32,777 bases of DNA from positions 1 to 32,777 of the forward strand of contig NZ_LLXT01000083.1 in the NCBI RefSeq assembly GCF_001431625.1. Direction: 5' to 3'. The position numbers and the translations under genes are program-made. This document shows positions 30,551 to 32,777 of this stretch, one piece after another; the stretch's first letter is position 1; every line of letters starts with the position of its first letter. The DNA is from Stenotrophomonas geniculata ATCC 19374 = JCM 13324 (GTDB lineage Bacteria; Pseudomonadota; Gammaproteobacteria; Xanthomonadales; Xanthomonadaceae). Under the pieces are notes generated by a model, which did not search any database, had not been told where the DNA came from, and was given only the letters and a program-made list of their open reading frames with translations.

Positions 30551-32749
30551 GTGCTGTCTGTGCCTGTCCGTTTTCCGCGCTTGTTTCCGCGTCGCCTGCC
30601 GCTGCCGCATGCACTGGCTCAAGGCCTGCTACTGCTTGCACTGAGCAGCGGCACCGCTGCTGCCCAGTCCACCCAGGACGAGGACAAGGCCAAACCGGCA
30701 CCCGCCTCGCAGACCCTGCAGACCGTGCAGGTCACCGCCAACCTGCTCGGTACCATCACCGAGGGCAGCGGCGCCTACACGCCCGGCACCATCGCCACCG
30801 CCACCCGCCTGGTGCTGACGCCGCGACAGACGCCACAGACCATCAGCGTGATCACCCGCGCACAGATGGATGACTTTGGCCTGCACGGCATCGATGACGT
30901 GATGCGGGTGACCCCCGGCATCAGCATCGTCACCTACGACAGCGAGCGCACCGAGTACTACGCGCGTGGCTTCGCGGTGCAGAACTTCCAGTACGACGGT
31001 ATTCCGATGTCGCGTGACTCGGCCTACTCGGCGGGCAACACGCTCAGCGATACTGCGATCTATGACCGCATCGAAGTGCTCAAGGGCGCCACCGGCCTGC
31101 TGACCGGCATGGGTGATCCGGGCGCGACCATCAACCTGGTGCGCAAGAAGCCGGGCGAGGACTTCGCCGGCAGTGCCTCACTGGGTGTCGGCCGCTGGGA
31201 TGACTACCGCGCCGAGCTCGATGTCGGTGGTCCGCTGACTGCCGATGGCCGCGTGCGTGGCCGAGCAGTGGGGGCCTGGGAAGACAAGCACTCCAACCTG
31301 GACAACTACCGGCGCACCAGCAAGGTCGGCTATGCCGTGCTGGAAGCCGATCTGGGCGAACGCACGCTGCTGTCGGTCGGTGGCGACGTGATGGACAGCG
31401 ACCCGAAGGGCTCGACATGGGGCGGCATTCCGCTGCTGGACAGCGCCGGCAACTTCAACCGCATGCCGCGCTCGTTCAACAATGGTGCGCAATGGGCCGG
31501 CTGGCGCCAGTACGTGCGTACCGGTTTCGCTACGTTGGAGCACACGTTCGCCAACGATTGGATCGCCAAGCTGCAGCTCAACCACCAGGTCAACGGCTAT
31601 GACGCCGCACTGGCCGGTGCCGCCGCCGGCAATCCTGATCCGTTGACCGGCGAGGGCGTCAGCCTGTGGCTCGGCAAGTACGTCGGCAAGACCGTCAGCA
31701 ATGCCGCCGACTTCTATGTGAGCGGGCATTTCGGCCTGTTCGGGCGTGAGCATGAGCTGGTGGTTGGAGGCAGTGCCTCGCGCAAGCGCTGGACCAATAC
31801 CGGCTACGGCCCGCAGGCGGGGTTCCCGGATACGGTGCCGGACTACCGCAGCTGGAATGGCGACATTGCCGAGCCGCAATGGCAGCGCAGCTACGAGAAC
31901 AATGAAGTGACCCGCGAGAACGGCCTGTACGTGGTCGGCCGCTTCGACGTGGCCGATCCGTTGAAGCTGATCGTCGGCAGCCGTCTGGCCAGCTACCGTT
32001 CGCCGGACACGCGCGAGACCGGCGTCTATGTGCCATATGCCGGCGTGGTCTACGACCTCGGCGAGCACTATTCGGTGTATGCCAGCTACAGCACCATCTT
32101 CAAGCCGCAGGGCCAGCGTGACGAGCAGGGCAAGGCACTGGATCCGCTGGAAGGCCGCAGCTACGAGATGGGGCTGAAGGCCGAGTTCTTCGATGGACGC
32201 CTCAATGCCAGCGCGGCGCTTTTCCAGCTTGATCAGGACAACTTCGCCCAGCCCACCGGCGGCAAGACGTCGGATGGCCAGGATGCCTACCGCGCGTTGA
32301 TGGGCGTGCGTACCAAGGGCTATGAGCTTGAAATGTCGGGTCAGCTGGCCGAGGGCTGGCAGGTGCAGGGTGGGTTCTCCCACAAGATCGCCCGCCAGGC
32401 GGGAACCAAGGTGACCACGCTGGAACCGGAGAACCAGTTCAGCCTGCACACCAGCTACCGCCTGCGCGGTGCCTGGCAGGGGCTCACGCTGGGCGGTGGC
32501 GCGCGCTGGCAGGATTCCACGTTTGGCGAGATCACCAACCCGGCCACCAGCACGCAGGTCGTGCATCGCACCCAGCCGTACTGGCTGCTTGATGCGATGG
32601 CGCGCTACCAGTTCAACGATCGCCTGTCGGCCACGGTCAACGTCAACAACCTGCTCGACAAGCGGTACTACACGATCTTCAACTGGTACAGCACCTACAC
32701 CTGGGGTGAGCCGCGCAATGTGCGGCTGACCTTGAACTACAGGTTCTGA
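30551..32749 (+). CDS. TonB-dependent siderophore receptor, FhuE/FpvA type (second copy)
   Basis: A 732-residue outer-membrane receptor for a ferric siderophore. GTG 30551 is well supported by GGAGG at 30539-30543, seven bases upstream. The N-terminus is a long signal peptide with arginine-rich start, ending GTAAAQ. A TonB box region (LQTVQVTANLLG) and a plug with TPQTISVITRAQMDDFG, YYARGFAVQNFQYDGIPM and YDRIEVLKGATGLLTGMGDPG follow. The barrel closes NLLDKRYYTIFNWYSTYTWGEPRNVRLTLNYRF. It is a paralogue of the receptor at 1483, with the same conserved blocks in the same order, and lacks an STN domain. No Fur box is visible in the 132 bases before it, which is unusual for this family. Function by family is firm; the siderophore and regulation are unknown. 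Confidence 0.92.
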   Translation: MLSVPVRFPRLFPRRLPLPHALAQGLLLLALSSGTAAAQSTQDEDKAKPAPASQTLQTVQVTANLLGTITEGSGAYTPGTIATATRLVLTPRQTPQTISVITRAQMDDFGLHGIDDVMRVTPGISIVTYDSERTEYYARGFAVQNFQYDGIPMSRDSAYSAGNTLSDTAIYDRIEVLKGATGLLTGMGDPGATINLVRKKPGEDFAGSASLGVGRWDDYRAELDVGGPLTADGRVRGRAVGAWEDKHSNLDNYRRTSKVGYAVLEADLGERTLLSVGGDVMDSDPKGSTWGGIPLLDSAGNFNRMPRSFNNGAQWAGWRQYVRTGFATLEHTFANDWIAKLQLNHQVNGYDAALAGAAAGNPDPLTGEGVSLWLGKYVGKTVSNAADFYVSGHFGLFGREHELVVGGSASRKRWTNTGYGPQAGFPDTVPDYRSWNGDIAEPQWQRSYENNEVTRENGLYVVGRFDVADPLKLIVGSRLASYRSPDTRETGVYVPYAGVVYDLGEHYSVYASYSTIFKPQGQRDEQGKALDPLEGRSYEMGLKAEFFDGRLNASAALFQLDQDNFAQPTGGKTSDGQDAYRALMGVRTKGYELEMSGQLAEGWQVQGGFSHKIARQAGTKVTTLEPENQFSLHTSYRLRGAWQGLTLGGGARWQDSTFGEITNPATSTQVVHRTQPYWLLDAMARYQFNDRLSATVNVNNLLDKRYYTIFNWYSTYTWGEPRNVRLTLNYRF

Positions 32750-32758
32750 CACGGGTTT

Positions 32759-32777
32759 TGTAGAGGCGAGCCCACGC
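32759..32777 (+). repeat. SMAG-type REP element, cut by the window edge
   Basis: TGTAGAGGCGAGCCCACGC has the GTAG head and GAGCCCA/C core of the SMAG element found complete at 20051-20126. It starts nine bases after the receptor stop codon. Only its first 19 bases are in the window. Confidence 0.75.

Noticed and set aside
1..32777. CRISPR array, prophage, insertion sequence or integron
   Set aside because: No regularly spaced repeats, no transposase, integrase or phage genes, and base composition is uniform across the window.

Overview
The window is GC-rich, densely coding DNA that reads as a chromosomal piece of a Stenotrophomonas species (S. maltophilia complex). The reasons are the GTAG-headed SMAG-type REP elements (a dimer at 20051-20126 and a cut copy at 32759-32777), the large number of TonB-dependent receptors, one of them of the Xanthomonas/Caulobacter type, and Xanthomonadaceae-like proteins throughout. 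No tRNA, rRNA, CRISPR array, insertion sequence or phage gene was seen, and no gene-free stretch exceeds 300 bases.

Layout. (1) 1-3654, metal uptake: the start of a ZnuD-like receptor behind a probable Zur box, then an AraC-type regulator and a siderophore receptor, each behind a Fur-like box. The siderophore receptor also has a 21-bp-period direct repeat suited to the AraC protein. (2) 3672-9740, minus-strand operon: MFS transporter, ROK regulator, TonB receptor, DUF218 protein, with overlapping junctions and a candidate operator before the receptor. (3) 9932-13727: a small secreted protein, the homodimeric pyruvate dehydrogenase E1 (aceE), and a small membrane protein. (4) 13819-20034, plus strand: FecI-like sigma factor, FecR-like anti-sigma factor, an STN-domain TonB receptor and a Tat-exported PhoD-type phosphatase. 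(5) 20135-27015, minus strand: a triheme cytochrome c and a TsdA-like diheme cytochrome, then a TonB receptor whose stop overlaps the start of a Tat-exported phosphocholine-type phospholipase C. (6) 27199-32749: a lipoprotein alpha/beta hydrolase, an MFS transporter behind a LacI-type palindrome, an EstC-like hydrolase and a second siderophore-type receptor.

Main interpretation. Reading the intergenic DNA by eye gives three good PhoB-box candidates, each two 7-mers like CTGTCAT separated by 4 bases with a -10-like hexamer 10 bases downstream. They precede the MFS-ROK-receptor-DUF218 operon (9796-9813), the receptor-phospholipase C operon (24680-24697) and the lipoprotein hydrolase (27110-27127). 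A weaker one precedes the sigma/anti-sigma operon (13750-13767). With PhoD and phospholipase C as the enzymes, the centre of the window looks like a phosphorus-scavenging island. In this model two or three outer-membrane receptors work with secreted phosphatase, phospholipase and perhaps lipase activities. One receptor (STN type) would also signal its own ligand through a FecI/FecR pair, an arrangement usually associated with iron. The protein families and motifs are directly visible. The PhoB control, the ligands and the cooperation are inference.
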